Positions 1 to 8,683 of a DNA stretch of 64,000 bases are shown here, in pieces. Each line of letters starts with the position of its first letter. The first letter of the stretch is position 1. The stretch lies in the NCBI GenBank assembly GCA_010692645.1, contig JAAHGS010000002.1:1-64000 (forward strand), in the 5' to 3' direction. This stretch comes from Symploca sp. SIO2E9. GTDB lineage: Bacteria > Cyanobacteriota > Cyanobacteriia > Cyanobacteriales > Coleofasciculaceae. A program made the translations under genes and the position numbers. The notes under the pieces were generated by a model. That model saw only the letters and a program-made list of their open reading frames with translations. It made no database searches and was not told where the DNA came from.

Positions 1-205
1 AGGTGGGACGCTTACTTTCAGCTGGGATGATATATTCAGACCGAAGGGAACAAGCGTTAATTCGACAACAACGAGACTTATACCAGTCCTTGCGCTCAGC
101 TAGAGCATAGTTGTAGACACGACGGTTTTGTTCTAACCAGTCGCTGAACTGATCTACCTGTGCTTTGGTTGGGTTAAGCTTGAATTCGTAGGTCAAATTA
201 AACAC
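1..205 (-). CDS. tnpB: TnpB (IS200/IS605, IS1341 type), N-terminal part, cut by window edge
   Basis: Only the first 68 codons are inside the window. They read VFNLTYEFKLNPTKAQ, then WLEQNRRVYNYALAERKDW and a short Cys-containing CCRINACSL segment, which is the usual N-terminal region of OrfB/TnpB proteins. I chose GTG at 205 because AAGGAGGTGA, a near-perfect ribosome binding site, ends five bases upstream; an ATG at 232 would put that site inside the gene. TnpB is known as the RNA-guided nuclease of these elements. The RuvC catalytic residues and the right end lie outside the window, so intactness cannot be judged. No tnpA is visible. Confidence 0.85.
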   Translation of the reverse strand, partial: MFNLTYEFKLNPTKAQVDQFSDWLEQNRRVYNYALAERKDWYKSRCCRINACSLRSEYIIPAESKRPT

Positions 206-324
206 TTGTATCACCTCCTTATGCTCTATCATACACCTATTCTTAGGGAGCGCAAGGACGGTTCCTAAACACTGACTGGCAATTCATCCCGTCGCGTGTT
301 TCGAGGGTCTTCTTGCCGGAGTAG

Positions 325-756
325 ATAAAATTTTGTGATGGTGGCAGCGGTGGTGTTTTCAAGGAATTTAAGAAGTTCTTCGATACATACGAACAGAAAT
401 TTGATAGAATTTACTTCATTTCTCCCAACTTCGCCAGTAATCAAGAAGAAGCTTACAGACTTATAGTGGATACGGAAAGTGCGGCAAATAACATAGATAA
501 GCAAAATTTTATGGGCTTGCTAGATATCAAATATTTTATGAATTCTCGCACAGAAGCATTCATTAAAGAACTCAAAGAGTACAATTCAAACTGTTGCTTG
601 GCGAAGGAAATTTATTACTGCAAGCCAGTAATAAGTGGTTATAAGCCATTGAAGTTCGCTCAAGAAAAAGAACAATATGATCAAACAATTAACTGGGGAC
701 AGAAGAACCCTGAAAAAATTTCAATCAATATTGAAAATTATCAACCAACAGTTTAG
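325..756 (+). pseudogene. Orphan reading-frame remnant of unknown function
   Basis: An open frame of about 143 codons runs from just after a stop at 322 to a stop at 756. It contains no ATG near its start; the first plausible starts (GTG 466, ATG 511) leave about half the frame untranslated. The composition looks protein-like and AT-rich: it includes GVFKEFKKFFDTYEQKFDRI and ends KISINIENYQPTV. It lies immediately downstream of the divergent tnpB start, so I read it as the 3' part of a gene beheaded by insertion or decay. I do not recognise the family. Confidence 0.35.
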
Positions 757-775
757 ACAATGCCACCTTCCATGA

Positions 776-1240
776 TTAAGAATCAGAGGGATTGCTACTT
801 CCATCTTCACTTTTAAATTTACCGCCGTTTGAGTCAGCTATTTGGTAGTTAATAAAAGTCTCCCGTGGTGGTTCTAGGGAACGCTTAGCTGAAGATGAGC
901 GCTTTCCTAAAACCTCTTGGAGTTTCCCCTGAGGTTTTTCTCCTTGAAGGTGAATCTGAATTTTCGGTCCGGAGCTAGCCAGACGAATAATCATTCCATC
1001 CAAGACGGACATTTTAGTAATGCGCTTGCCATCAATGTAGGTTCCATTAGCACCTAAACTGAATATTTTCCACTCAGAACCATCACGCCTCAGTTCCACA
1101 TGGTGACGGGAAACTACAGCACTGTAGAGAATAACCTCATTGTCTGTTGAACGCCCAATGCGAATCACAGATTCGTTTTCAAAGGGCCATGTTTGAACGG
1201 GCTGAGACTGGAGAGGGTGCAGCAGAGTCAGAGTAATCAC
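776..1240 (-). CDS. FHA domain protein
   Basis: About 154 residues. A single forkhead-associated domain fills residues 1-100: the GRS motif (IRIGRSTDNEV), the SRHH motif (VVSRHHVEL) and the NGTYIDG turn are all present, so phosphothreonine binding is likely. The C-terminal 45 residues are polar and low in complexity. I place the start at GTG 1240 (VITLTLLHPL...), where the FHA strand begins; the open frame extends nine codons further to 1267 but without a better ribosome site. It stands alone between mobile remnants. Partners, presumably Ser/Thr kinase targets, are not encoded nearby. Confidence 0.8.
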   Translation of the reverse strand: MITLTLLHPLQSQPVQTWPFENESVIRIGRSTDNEVILYSAVVSRHHVELRRDGSEWKIFSLGANGTYIDGKRITKMSVLDGMIIRLASSGPKIQIHLQGEKPQGKLQEVLGKRSSSAKRSLEPPRETFINYQIADSNGGKFKSEDGSSNPSDS

Positions 1241-1296
1241 TGGCTTTAATTTAAAGAAACAAACCATCTACCAGCAGTTTCACTCACAGTAAAGGT

Positions 1297-1492
1297 TTAG
1301 GTTATATAGCAACAGGACAAAGACTCTTTGAGTCTGAAAGTACCTACGGTGGGAATTTTTACCCTTTTTCCAGCACTAAGTGCTATCTTGCCATTACTAG
1401 AGTCTACTGTAAATGAATTCTTGTTTTTCTTACGCTTAAACTGATCAGCTTTGATACAACATGGCATTACCTCAAAGGGGTTTGCAGAGCCT
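1297..1492 (-). pseudogene. tnpB internal fragment
   Basis: The minus-strand frame reads KRKKNKNSFTVDSSNGKIA, then GKRVKIPTVGTFRLKESL, matching the central FPRFKKK...SFTVD...KIPTVG region of TnpB proteins. It stops at 1297, so neither the N-terminal nor the RuvC part is present. Upstream it is interrupted by another element's right-end hairpin at 1493-1529, so this appears to be one element inserted into the wreck of another. Confidence 0.6.
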
Positions 1493-1529
1493 GTTGACGA
1501 CTCCCCACGCATAGAATGCGGGGGGTTCT
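1493..1529 (-). repeat. Solo right-end hairpin of an IS200/IS605-type element
   Basis: Read on the minus strand, GAACCCCCCGCATTC is followed by a loop, GCGTGGGGAG and a terminal GTCAA. This is the GAAxCC-stem-GTCAA layout seen at the right ends of IS1341-type elements and repeated at several other places in the window. The flank beyond GTCAA is the decayed tnpB fragment. Confidence 0.5.
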
Positions 1530-1604
1530 AAAGAAAGATTACTCATTCTTTCCTCCACTCAAACGAGGTTGTGGGTGGTGAGGGGGTGATGCTTATCCCC
1601 GTAC

Positions 1605-1985
1605 TTGACATCCTCCCAGCGCTGAAAGCGCGGGATTCCTAAACCTCGCGATGCGAGGTTTCTGCTTCTTCCACATCTGCGTACACTACCAACTCCCGTT
1701 AGTTATGTCCCCGTCTTACGTTATGTCGACAGACTTTCGACCCATTGCAGAGTCCCGATTCCGCAAGCCCTGCGGTACGGAGTCTTACAAGACTTGGTAC
1801 TTGTTGCTTAGGTCTTTTACCCAACCAAGCTTTTCTGGTTGGAACCCCCTAAACCTAGTTTTTCAAGGTGCTAATACCTACTGCGCCGTGTTTTCGCGTT
1901 TCGGTATCTTTCGATTGTACAACTATGCGGAGGCGGCGTTTCCTCCCATCGGTAAAACCGAGGGTCTCCACGCCGAAATTAGATG
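1605..1985 (-). ncRNA. Omega-RNA-like right end of an IS1341-type element, copy 1
   Basis: On the minus strand about 320 nt match, with scattered differences, the plus-strand copy at 16495-16912. Shared parts include a stem AAACCTCGC-ATC-GCGAGGTTT directly before the end, then a terminal hairpin CCCGCG...GCGCTGGG and the end GGATGTCAA. A variable hairpin lies near 1930-1980. No protein frame is conserved between the copies, whereas stems are. That fits a structured RNA, as known for the guide RNAs encoded by the 3' ends of TnpB elements. The tnpB gene itself is absent. A plus-strand frame across it (1651-1986) is an antisense reading, not a gene. Confidence 0.55.
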
Positions 1986-2382
1986 AATGATAGGGGCTTG
2001 CGCCTCACCCCCTCACACTCCCCCCATTTTCCGGTCATTAGCGCTGCCTAAGTACAGTTAATAAAGCATAGCATTTGGTGTTTGGAGATATCGTTAAATT
2101 AGAGAAAACCATAGGACAAATTTTCGGCTTGACAGCTGCTTTCCTTCCGAAAGGAGGTGCCCAGGATCTGATCAATAGTTTAACCTGGCTTATTCTATCA
2201 ACTTTTTCCACTATGCTGAGCATCAGCTATCGGGTCACCTGTAATCCGATCGGAATTTGAAAGTAGATACACCTCCTTACTTAGAACACTCAAACGTGCC
2301 TTACTAACGACAAATAAGGGAGGGGTAAAGTTCTCGACTTGCTCCCATTAAGATACTCCGGCTTCTTACAATAACAACAGAC
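1986..2382. other. Intergenic region, no supported gene
   Basis: Two overlapping 61-codon frames on opposite strands (2038-2223 and 2075-2260) are the only open frames. Neither has a ribosome site or recognisable motif. I see nothing else in this stretch. Confidence 0.5.
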
Positions 2383-3237
2383 TCAAGAGATTTGGAACAG
2401 AAATGTTACCTTATCACCTTTACCTAAGCTAATGCGATCGCCTGGTCGCAACCGATGCCGATCGCCTTTGAGTAGGGGAGTATGGTTAATGTAAGTGCCA
2501 TTAGAACTGCCAACATCTTCAATGTAGTAGATGTCGCCCTCAACTCGGATGTCAGCATGAACACGGGAAACAATTTCTGAGTTTGGGAAACCAGAAACGT
2601 CAATGTCAGGGGGAATCTGCTCATTGCTCTTACCCATGTGAATTACTGCCAGATTCTGAGGCAACTCAATTTGTGTATTAGTTTGGAGATGCAGCAGTTT
2701 AGCAGACTGTAGCTGCAACTGAGTTTGGGCACTCTTAGGAACAGCTACCGGGGGCGCTACTGGGCGATTCTGCTTGGTTTCTGGCGGGGTAGGGGTAGTG
2801 GCGACATTAACCGGAGGTGGTGGCACTGTCGCTGGCTCAGGAGCAGCTGTGCTGCCTGTACCCATGCCCACTGGTGGACTCACGAGGGTGGCAGGAAGCT
2901 CGGAGTCAGATTCAGGAGCAGGTAAACTCTCACGATTCTGTTCTGGATCAGGTAGTTGAGAGTTTATAGGCATTGTTTCCAGTTCGGGTTCGACAAGGGA
3001 GTTAGGAATTGCCGAGTCTGGTAAATCGGGAGGCGAATTAGAAACAGATTCGTTCTCTATCGCCACGGGGGCACTCAGTTTTAAATTAAAGCCACACTGA
3101 CCGCAGAAACTAGCGTCTGTCTGAACAGTTGCCCCACAGTTAGGGCAACTGGTAGTTGCCGGCAAAGGGGTATAGCAGGCTTCACATTGAGTGGCTCCGT
3201 CTGGGTTTTGGTGATTGCAGTTAGGGCAAACAATCAT
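2383..3237 (-). CDS. Double zinc-ribbon plus FHA domain protein
   Basis: 284 residues. The N-terminus carries three CxxC knuckle pairs (CPNCNHQ, CEAC; CPNCGA, CGQCGF), a double zinc ribbon at residues 4-50. A Pro/Glu-rich linker follows (about 55-185), then a C-terminal FHA domain at about 190-284 with HMGKSN, SRVHADI and SSNGTYINH. Such proteins are common in cyanobacteria as phosphothreonine readers. Start ATG 3237 places the first knuckle at residue 4. The SRVHAD and NGT motifs are intact, so binding is expected. It is the second FHA gene within 2.5 kb, but the two are separated by mobile debris and are not an operon. Confidence 0.85.
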   Translation of the reverse strand: MIVCPNCNHQNPDGATQCEACYTPLPATTSCPNCGATVQTDASFCGQCGFNLKLSAPVAIENESVSNSPPDLPDSAIPNSLVEPELETMPINSQLPDPEQNRESLPAPESDSELPATLVSPPVGMGTGSTAAPEPATVPPPPVNVATTPTPPETKQNRPVAPPVAVPKSAQTQLQLQSAKLLHLQTNTQIELPQNLAVIHMGKSNEQIPPDIDVSGFPNSEIVSRVHADIRVEGDIYYIEDVGSSNGTYINHTPLLKGDRHRLRPGDRISLGKGDKVTFLFQIS

Positions 3238-3334
3238 AAAACGTTAATTGCAGCCAGTATACTTCCTCCTTTATAAAAGCACAGCAACAGGGTCATATTC
3301 TAATCTATTGCCCTATTGCAGCTAAAATTGTATA

Positions 3335-4057
3335 CTATCGGTTCAGATTTTTACCTGCCTCCTGGTCTAAAAGCCACCAAAGTTCTCCTTGGGGTTGGAT
3401 TAAACGTGCTGGGTAAGTCAGGGGGTCAGCCTCGGGGGCAAAGATCTCAGCTAAAGCCTGTTGTTTACCTGCTCCAGCCACTAGAAACATGACGCACTTA
3501 GCATGGTTGATTAGTGTGGCTGTAAAAGTGATGCGGGGTTGACCATCCTTGTTGCCTACAGTTACCAGCTGCTCTTTTACCTGTAAGGCTTCCGTGTGAG
3601 GAAAAAGTGAGGCAGTATGGGCATCGTCGCCAATGCCAAGCAAAATTACATCGAAATTAGGAAATTCTTCCTGACTGGTCTTAAAAAAGTCCCTTAGTTG
3701 GGCTTGATGCTCCTCAGCATCAGCTGCTGGATTTTCCCCACTAGTGGGCATAGGATGAATGTTAGCTTCTGGGATAGAGACCTGGTTGAGCCAGGCGAGA
3801 CGTGCCATTCTTTGATTGCTATCGGGGTGATCTGCCCCCACATAGCGCTCATCGCCCCAAAAGACGTGAACTTTATCCCATTGGAGAGCTTGAGTTGCGA
3901 TCGCTTCATATAAGGGTTTTGGCGTACTACCACCTGCCAGGGCAATGGTACACCAACCATTTTCCTCAATCGCTGCTTGCATTTTGGAGACTACAACATC
4001 GAGGGCGCGCGCGATTAGGATTGCCTTATCTGGCAGAACTTCGACAATTTTGTTCAT
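3335..4057 (-). CDS. pgl: 6-phosphogluconolactonase
   Basis: About 240 residues. It hydrolyses 6-phosphogluconolactone to 6-phosphogluconate in the oxidative pentose phosphate pathway, in the cytosol. Family motifs are intact: ALAGGSTPKPLYE (sugar phosphate loop), VFWGDERYV, and LLGIGDDAHTASLFP near residue 150. I start at ATG 4057 (MNKIVEVLPDK), the usual N-terminus; ATG 4084 is possible, while the longer frame to 4186 reads through a low-complexity intergenic stretch. Neither start has a strong ribosome site. It is monocistronic here. Confidence 0.9.
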   Translation of the reverse strand: MNKIVEVLPDKAILIARALDVVVSKMQAAIEENGWCTIALAGGSTPKPLYEAIATQALQWDKVHVFWGDERYVGADHPDSNQRMARLAWLNQVSIPEANIHPMPTSGENPAADAEEHQAQLRDFFKTSQEEFPNFDVILLGIGDDAHTASLFPHTEALQVKEQLVTVGNKDGQPRITFTATLINHAKCVMFLVAGAGKQQALAEIFAPEADPLTYPARLIQPQGELWWLLDQEAGKNLNR

Positions 4058-4084
4058 TTTCTGGGAGGATGTCACCGAACTCAT

Positions 4085-4574
4085 GTTAACAACCAGGGAG
4101 CATTGAACCCTCTTCAATAGCCTGGGGGGGGTTCGATGCTCCCTGACGCTCACCTGGGGTAGAGCGCCGAGCCTATAGCCCCTCAAACTTCCCTTGGGCT
4201 AGCTAGGCACCAATAAACTCAAATAAGATCTAGCCAGATTATGCTGTGCAGCGCTGTAAATTATATTACTTGGGGATATCAGCCTCGCTTGTTGCCTATC
4301 ATCTCAAATCTTCTACTTTGATAGGCTAATATGGGCAAAACCCCTTAAATTAACCAGTGGGGGTTAGGGGACTTATAGGTCCCATGCTCTACCCATCCAT
4401 CCTAAGCTGTCAAGCATTTAATTTGTGTATTCAATTAAGAGGGGGGAGGGAGAGGGGTTGAAGAATTATAATTCAATTAGAAAATGTACAATTAAAATGC
4501 ACAATAGCTTATATCCCCCCTTTTAAATCCCCCTCCCGTTTCCCTTAACAAGGGGGAAGCAAAAGGCCTATGCA
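4085..4574. other. Intergenic region, low-complexity
   Basis: Contains G-rich runs (around 4440), C-rich runs (4515-4540), and no open frame or RNA gene I can support. Confidence 0.5.
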
Positions 4575-4770
4575 GTCGGTCTGTAAGGTGCATAGTGTAG
4601 TTGTCTATCTATGAACCTTACAAGTGGCGAAAACCCCCTAAGGTAAGTAACTAGGAATGCCCAATCCTGTCAGCGGAGTGCCGCGATAGCGCGGTGGGAA
4701 AGTCTGCACTGTAATGCTTGCAGTCAGCCTAGGGAGTATCTTACCACTATCTAAAACCTATTTATTGGTC
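4575..4770 (+). mobile_element. Probable 5' fragment of a cyanobacterial group II intron
   Basis: The stretch containing TGAACCTTACAAGTGGCGAA, TAAGGTAAGTAACTAGGAAT and GCAGTCAGCCTAGGG resembles, from memory, the domain I-III region that precedes the intron-encoded protein in cyanobacterial group II introns. No reverse transcriptase, domain V or domain VI follows. Instead hpsJ begins within about 15 bases. If the reading is right, this is a truncated intron whose remains now form the hpsJ leader. No covariance search was possible. Confidence 0.4.
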
Positions 4771-4783
4771 ACAGGCGTAGCCT

Positions 4784-5581
4784 ATGAAAACTAGTTCTGT
4801 CTATTCCCCGTTCACTGCTCTGACTCTCAAGCTAGTAGGGCTAGTGATGATTGTGTCTTCCCTGTTAGATTATATTATTCTGGCAATTCCATCTAATTCT
4901 CTTGAGTCTGCTGATGCTTTCCGGGAGTGGCAGTGGGCTGTTACAACTCAAGGCGTTGACAGGGGCGTAGTTCCCCTAGTAGGCATTGCTCTGTTTTTGA
5001 CAGGGTATTGGGTCAGCAAAAGCCTTAATGACCCAAGAACAGAGCCTACTTCTTACACGGTCGAAATTAGATTTTGGGTGCTGGTGTTATCGGCTATATT
5101 AGGATTATTATTTCTACTGCTAGTATTTTTGCACACTAGCAACACTTTATGGCGCAGCAATAGGGCTTTTGAGCAGATTGAGCAACAAGCTACTCAAGTT
5201 GAAACTCAACTAGAAAATGTTGAGAAACTCAAAACCCCCGAGGGATTAGAAAAGTTCCGACAAGAGCTGGAACGTTCAGAAGCAAGGTTAGAAGGAGCAA
5301 TTGAAGCAGGTCAAGTTTCTCCAGCTCAGTTGCGACAAGCTAAGTTTCAGCTGGAAGCAAGTAAGTCCCTATTAAAAGCATTCCAAGAAAATCCTGAAGT
5401 TGCAAATCAAAAGTTAGAGGAGAATGTCAACAAAATTCTTTCCCGCAATCTGGAACAACAGAATCGAGTCAAATCTAATGTGTGGAAGTCTGGAATAAAA
5501 ACCATTCTGAGCAGCTTGCTGCTAGCAATTGGCTACACTATTATTGGCTGGGCAGGATTGCGCAGCTTGGGGATGAGTTAG
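4784..5581 (+). CDS. HpsJ-like membrane protein
   Basis: 265 residues. Three or four membrane segments: residues about 11-35 (ALTLKLVGLVMIVSSLLDYI), 60-78, 97-118 (VLVLSAILGLLFLLLVFL), and a C-terminal pair-like segment at 240-260. Between them is a long coiled coil (about 125-225, rich in EQ and L). This layout matches HpsJ, a protein of the hormogonium polysaccharide/motility locus of filamentous cyanobacteria. The start is fixed by an in-frame TAG six bases upstream. It is followed after 135 bases by a family 2 glycosyltransferase on the same strand, which supports a polysaccharide role. The upstream leader appears to be a group II intron remnant. Confidence 0.65.
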   Translation: MKTSSVYSPFTALTLKLVGLVMIVSSLLDYIILAIPSNSLESADAFREWQWAVTTQGVDRGVVPLVGIALFLTGYWVSKSLNDPRTEPTSYTVEIRFWVLVLSAILGLLFLLLVFLHTSNTLWRSNRAFEQIEQQATQVETQLENVEKLKTPEGLEKFRQELERSEARLEGAIEAGQVSPAQLRQAKFQLEASKSLLKAFQENPEVANQKLEENVNKILSRNLEQQNRVKSNVWKSGIKTILSSLLLAIGYTIIGWAGLRSLGMS

Positions 5582-5716
5582 TAAAGTACTACTCATGAGA
5601 TTAAGTGACTACTCCACACACTGACCCTCCGCGTACAGAGGTGGAGCTTCTTACCGGGCAAGCTAAATGGGGGATTTGGGGAGCTGTGCGGGGAAGTTCA
5701 ACTACACCAGCAGCAG

Positions 5717-6610
5717 ATGTTCTCAATTTATATCCTGACTTATAACGAACAACTTGATATTGCCGCCTGTATCGAGTCGGCACAGTTATCAGACGATATC
5801 ATTGTCGTCGATTCCTACAGTGGCGATCGCACTTTAGAAATTGCTGCTCGTTATCAAGTGCGTATTGCTCAGCATCAATTTGAGAGTCATGGACGTCAGC
5901 GCAGTTGGATGCTCAAAGAAATCCCAACTAAGTACGATTGGGTTTATATCCTGGAAGCTGATGAAAGGATGACTCCTGAGCTGTTTGCTGAGTGTACTAA
6001 GGCATTGCAAAACTCGGAGTATATAGGCTACTACGTTGCTGAACGTGTCATGTTTATGAATAGGTGGATTCGATACTCGACTCAGTATCCCCGCTACCAG
6101 TTGCGCCTGTTCCAAAAAAACAAAGTCTGGTTTGCAGATTATGGTCATACAGAAAGGGAAGTATGTGAGGGAGCAACTAGCTTTTTAAAGGAGACTTATC
6201 CTCACTACACCTGTAGTAAGGGCTTTTCCCGCTGGATTGATAAGCACAATCGCTACTCCAGTGACGAAGCTACTGAAACCTTGCTGCAATTGGAAACAGG
6301 AACAGTTAACTGGCGAGATTTGTTGTGGGGGCGCTCGGAAGTAGAAAGACGCCGTGCCCTTAAAAACTTGTCCCTGCGCTTGCCTGGGAGACCTCTGGTA
6401 CGATTTTTTTATATGTATTTCTTACTAGGGGGCTTCCTGGATGGGCAAGCTGGATTTACCTGGTGCGCTTTACAGGCTTTTTATGAATATCTGATCCTAC
6501 TCAAGGTTTGGGAGCTAAAGCATCAACCACAGTCAGTGAGAGAAGTTCTTGCTAACTCTGCCTCTACATTTGAGCAAGACTTGGAAACAGAAGGCATGAG
6601 TTCTCCTTGA
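5717..6610 (+). CDS. Family 2 glycosyltransferase (WaaE/KdtX-like)
   Basis: 297 residues. GT-A fold: the nucleotide-binding N-terminus SIYILTYNEQLDIAACIESA, then IIVVDSYSGDRT with the first aspartate, and ILEADERMT as the metal-binding D-x-D-like site (EADE) near residue 80. The C-terminal 80 residues contain a hydrophobic amphipathic stretch (FFYMYFLLGGFLDGQAGF) suggesting membrane association. Relatives add sugars to lipopolysaccharide cores or exopolysaccharide. ATG 5717 has only a weak purine-rich ribosome site. Probably co-transcribed with the HpsJ-like gene. Acceptor and donor cannot be told from sequence. Confidence 0.8.
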   Translation: MFSIYILTYNEQLDIAACIESAQLSDDIIVVDSYSGDRTLEIAARYQVRIAQHQFESHGRQRSWMLKEIPTKYDWVYILEADERMTPELFAECTKALQNSEYIGYYVAERVMFMNRWIRYSTQYPRYQLRLFQKNKVWFADYGHTEREVCEGATSFLKETYPHYTCSKGFSRWIDKHNRYSSDEATETLLQLETGTVNWRDLLWGRSEVERRRALKNLSLRLPGRPLVRFFYMYFLLGGFLDGQAGFTWCALQAFYEYLILLKVWELKHQPQSVREVLANSASTFEQDLETEGMSSP

Positions 6611-6632
6611 AAGAGAAGAGGGGAGAGGGAGC

Positions 6633-6719
6633 GGGTGAGCTCCATTTTGGTTGGAATTTCAATTCTCTGCGTCTGGAGCGTCTGCTTACTCGTTCCCCCA
6701 CTCTTTTTTTCGCTCACCC
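6633..6719 (+). mobile_element. MITE copy 1 (87 bp) with 9-bp target duplication
   Basis: Begins GGGTGAGC and ends TTTTCGCTCACCC, an inverted terminal repeat. It is flanked on both sides by the exact 9-mer AGAGGGAGC (6624-6632 and 6720-6728). The interior contains GCGTCTGGAGCGTCTGC, a two-unit version of the octamer array seen in copies 2 and 3, and the shared stretch CCCCCACTCTTTTTTTCGC. It encodes no protein. It lies just after the glycosyltransferase gene. Confidence 0.85.
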
Positions 6720-6728
6720 AGAGGGAGC

Positions 6729-7054
6729 AATCAGTCACCCATAGCAAAACTCAGCCTTTTACCCCTTACTCTGCTAGAATGTAGATTGTCAAGCTAATTG
6801 TAATGTCAAAGCGGTTAAAACCGCATTCACTGGCGAAAAATCCCACGCTCACCTCTTGGTTAGACGTGCGGCTTCTCGTCTGACAAGCTAAATGATACAG
6901 GCGAATCCTTTGGGAAAAGCATCCCGTTAAAGTCACAAGACAGTCGTGAGAAAGCAGAATTGCCATCAAGACTTCGGTACTTGCAACAGTTCTTTACAAG
7001 CCTTCTAGTAATTGAGGCAGTAAAAGAGAAAATTTTAAGGAGAGTCGGTACTTT
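6729..7054. other. Intergenic region upstream of the DUF502 gene
   Basis: Holds a short hairpin GCGGTTAAAACCGC near 6810 and a stretch GCTTCTCGTCTGACAAGC near 6880 that shares its final AAGCTAAATG with 5660. These may be old element ends. A strong ribosome site AAGGAG precedes the next gene. No gene seen. Confidence 0.4.
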
Positions 7055-7783
7055 GTGATCCAACGCTTCAAGCAGGATTTAAAAAATGATCTGATTGCAG
7101 GTTTGCTGGTAGTTATTCCTCTGGCTACCACAATCTGGCTGACGATTACAATCGCCAGTTGGGTGATCAATTTTCTGACGAGGATTCCCAAACAACTCAA
7201 CCCCTACAATAACCTCCACCCAATCTTGGTAAATCTACTGAATTTGGTGGTTGGATTAACTGTGCCGCTGCTGCTAATTCTAGTGATTGGCTTGATGGCA
7301 CGTAATATTGCCGGGCGGTGGTTGCTGGATTTGGGCGAACAGCTACTGCAGGCGATTCCCTTAGCTGGGTCAGTTTATAAAACCCTAAAACAGCTACTGG
7401 AAACAGTTTTCAAAGACTCTAAAGATAAGTTTCGCCGTGTGATTTTAGTAGAGTATCCTCGCAAGGGTGTATGGGCAATTGCTTTTGTTACCGGCAACAT
7501 CAGCGGCGAGATTGAAGCTCATATGGATATTCCAATGTTGAGCATCTTTATCCCTACAACTCCTAATCCTACCAGTGGCTGGTATGCAATTGTGCCAGCA
7601 GACGAGGTGGTCAATCTTTCCATGTCTATAGAAGACGCCTTCAAAGTATTGTTATCTGGAGGAATTGTTGACCCTTCTGCTCCTTCAGTCAGGATGCCTA
7701 GGTCAATGCCCAATGGTAAAAAAGATCTTGAACAAATCCTGCCTGAAATACAACAACAAATTGTACCAACTGAAGAAGGCTAA
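7055..7783 (+). CDS. DUF502 family membrane protein
   Basis: 242 residues. Two transmembrane segments near the N-terminus (about 14-38, AGLLVVIPLATTIWLTITIA; about 62-85, LVVGLTVPLLLILVIGLMA) followed by a soluble domain with the family signature PLAGSVYKTLKQLLETV and the PTTPNPTSGWYAIVP loop. Function is unknown; the family is widespread. GTG start at 7055 is supported by AAGGAG ten bases upstream. DUF502-nusB-ftsY is a recurring cyanobacterial order, suggesting a housekeeping role in gene expression or membrane targeting, but that is only context. Confidence 0.85.
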   Translation: MIQRFKQDLKNDLIAGLLVVIPLATTIWLTITIASWVINFLTRIPKQLNPYNNLHPILVNLLNLVVGLTVPLLLILVIGLMARNIAGRWLLDLGEQLLQAIPLAGSVYKTLKQLLETVFKDSKDKFRRVILVEYPRKGVWAIAFVTGNISGEIEAHMDIPMLSIFIPTTPNPTSGWYAIVPADEVVNLSMSIEDAFKVLLSGGIVDPSAPSVRMPRSMPNGKKDLEQILPEIQQQIVPTEEG

Positions 7784-7893
7784 GGAGCTATTGGTCATTG
7801 GTCATTAGTTATTAGTTACTGTTGGCAAGGAGGTAAAAACAAGCACTAAGAAAAAAAACTAAAAGCACAAAAGACAACAGGCAAAAGACAAAA

Positions 7894-8523
7894 ATGCAGC
7901 CCCGCAGAATTGCACGTGAACTGGCTCTTTTGAGCCTATCTCAGATGAATAACATCGCTCAACAACTAGATTCACAGCAGCTAACTAATCTGGTATTGGC
8001 GGCAGTCCGTACACTCACAAGTGAAACTCAGGAAGCTTTAGAAACTGCTGCGGCAGAACTGAAAAGAGGTAGTGATCGTCTCCTGGGTAGTGAAACTCGC
8101 GCTACCGAGGTGCGCAGTGCAAAAGCGATGGTAACTGATGCTATTGAACATACCCAGAAAGCAATTAATCGGCTGGGAAGCGCTGTAGAAATCCCGGAAG
8201 TAATCCAACTCTCCAATCAGTATGAAGTCCGCGAATACGCTATAGAAATTATTGCAACTATTAATCGTAGACAACTTGAGATTGATCAAACTCTTAACCA
8301 AGCACTTCAGGATTGGCAGCTCAAACGTCTGCCTAAGATTGACCAGGATATATTAAGGATTGCAGTATCGGAACTATTATTTCTAGAAATTCCAGAGCGA
8401 GTTGCAATTAATGAGGCCGTAGAGCTTGCTAAGCGCTACTCTGATGATGAAGGACACCGATTTATCAATGGCGTGTTGCGCCGCGTTACCAACTACCTCA
8501 ATAGGAAGGCTCCTTTGTCATAG
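7894..8523 (+). CDS. nusB: Transcription antitermination factor NusB
   Basis: 209 residues. The all-helical NusB domain is intact: [17 protein letters not shown] at the N-terminus, and the C-terminal [19 protein letters not shown], ...[29 protein letters not shown] signature. NusB with NusE binds boxA RNA in rRNA leaders. Cyanobacterial NusB proteins are longer than the E. coli protein (139 residues) because of a central insertion, here about residues 35-105. The leader at 7830-7893 is strikingly A-rich, with CAAAAGACA repeats and no obvious ribosome site. Confidence 0.9.
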   Translation: MQPRRIARELALLSLSQMNNIAQQLDSQQLTNLVLAAVRTLTSETQEALETAAAELKRGSDRLLGSETRATEVRSAKAMVTDAIEHTQKAINRLGSAVEIPEVIQLSNQYEVREYAIEIIATINRRQLEIDQTLNQALQDWQLKRLPKIDQDILRIAVSELLFLEIPERVAINEAVELAKRYSDDEGHRFINGVLRRVTNYLNRKAPLS

Positions 8524-8683
8524 TAAATATGAGCGCTCTTACTTCTATAGAGTTATGGCTGAAATATTTTGAGATGAAATTATCTCCAATCTCCATGATT
8601 TTGGTTCAATAATTTTTCTGGAAACTCAACCGAGTATCACTTTAATAATCATAGGATTATAAGTTTTAATATTTCGTTGTTTT

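Noticed and set aside
1651-1986. Plus-strand frame of 111 codons (and the similar minus-strand frame 16483-16866)
   Set aside because: Both are antisense readings of the omega-RNA-like element; stems, not codons, are conserved between the two copies.
2038-2260. Two overlapping 61-codon frames on opposite strands
   Set aside because: No ribosome site, motif or supporting neighbour for either.
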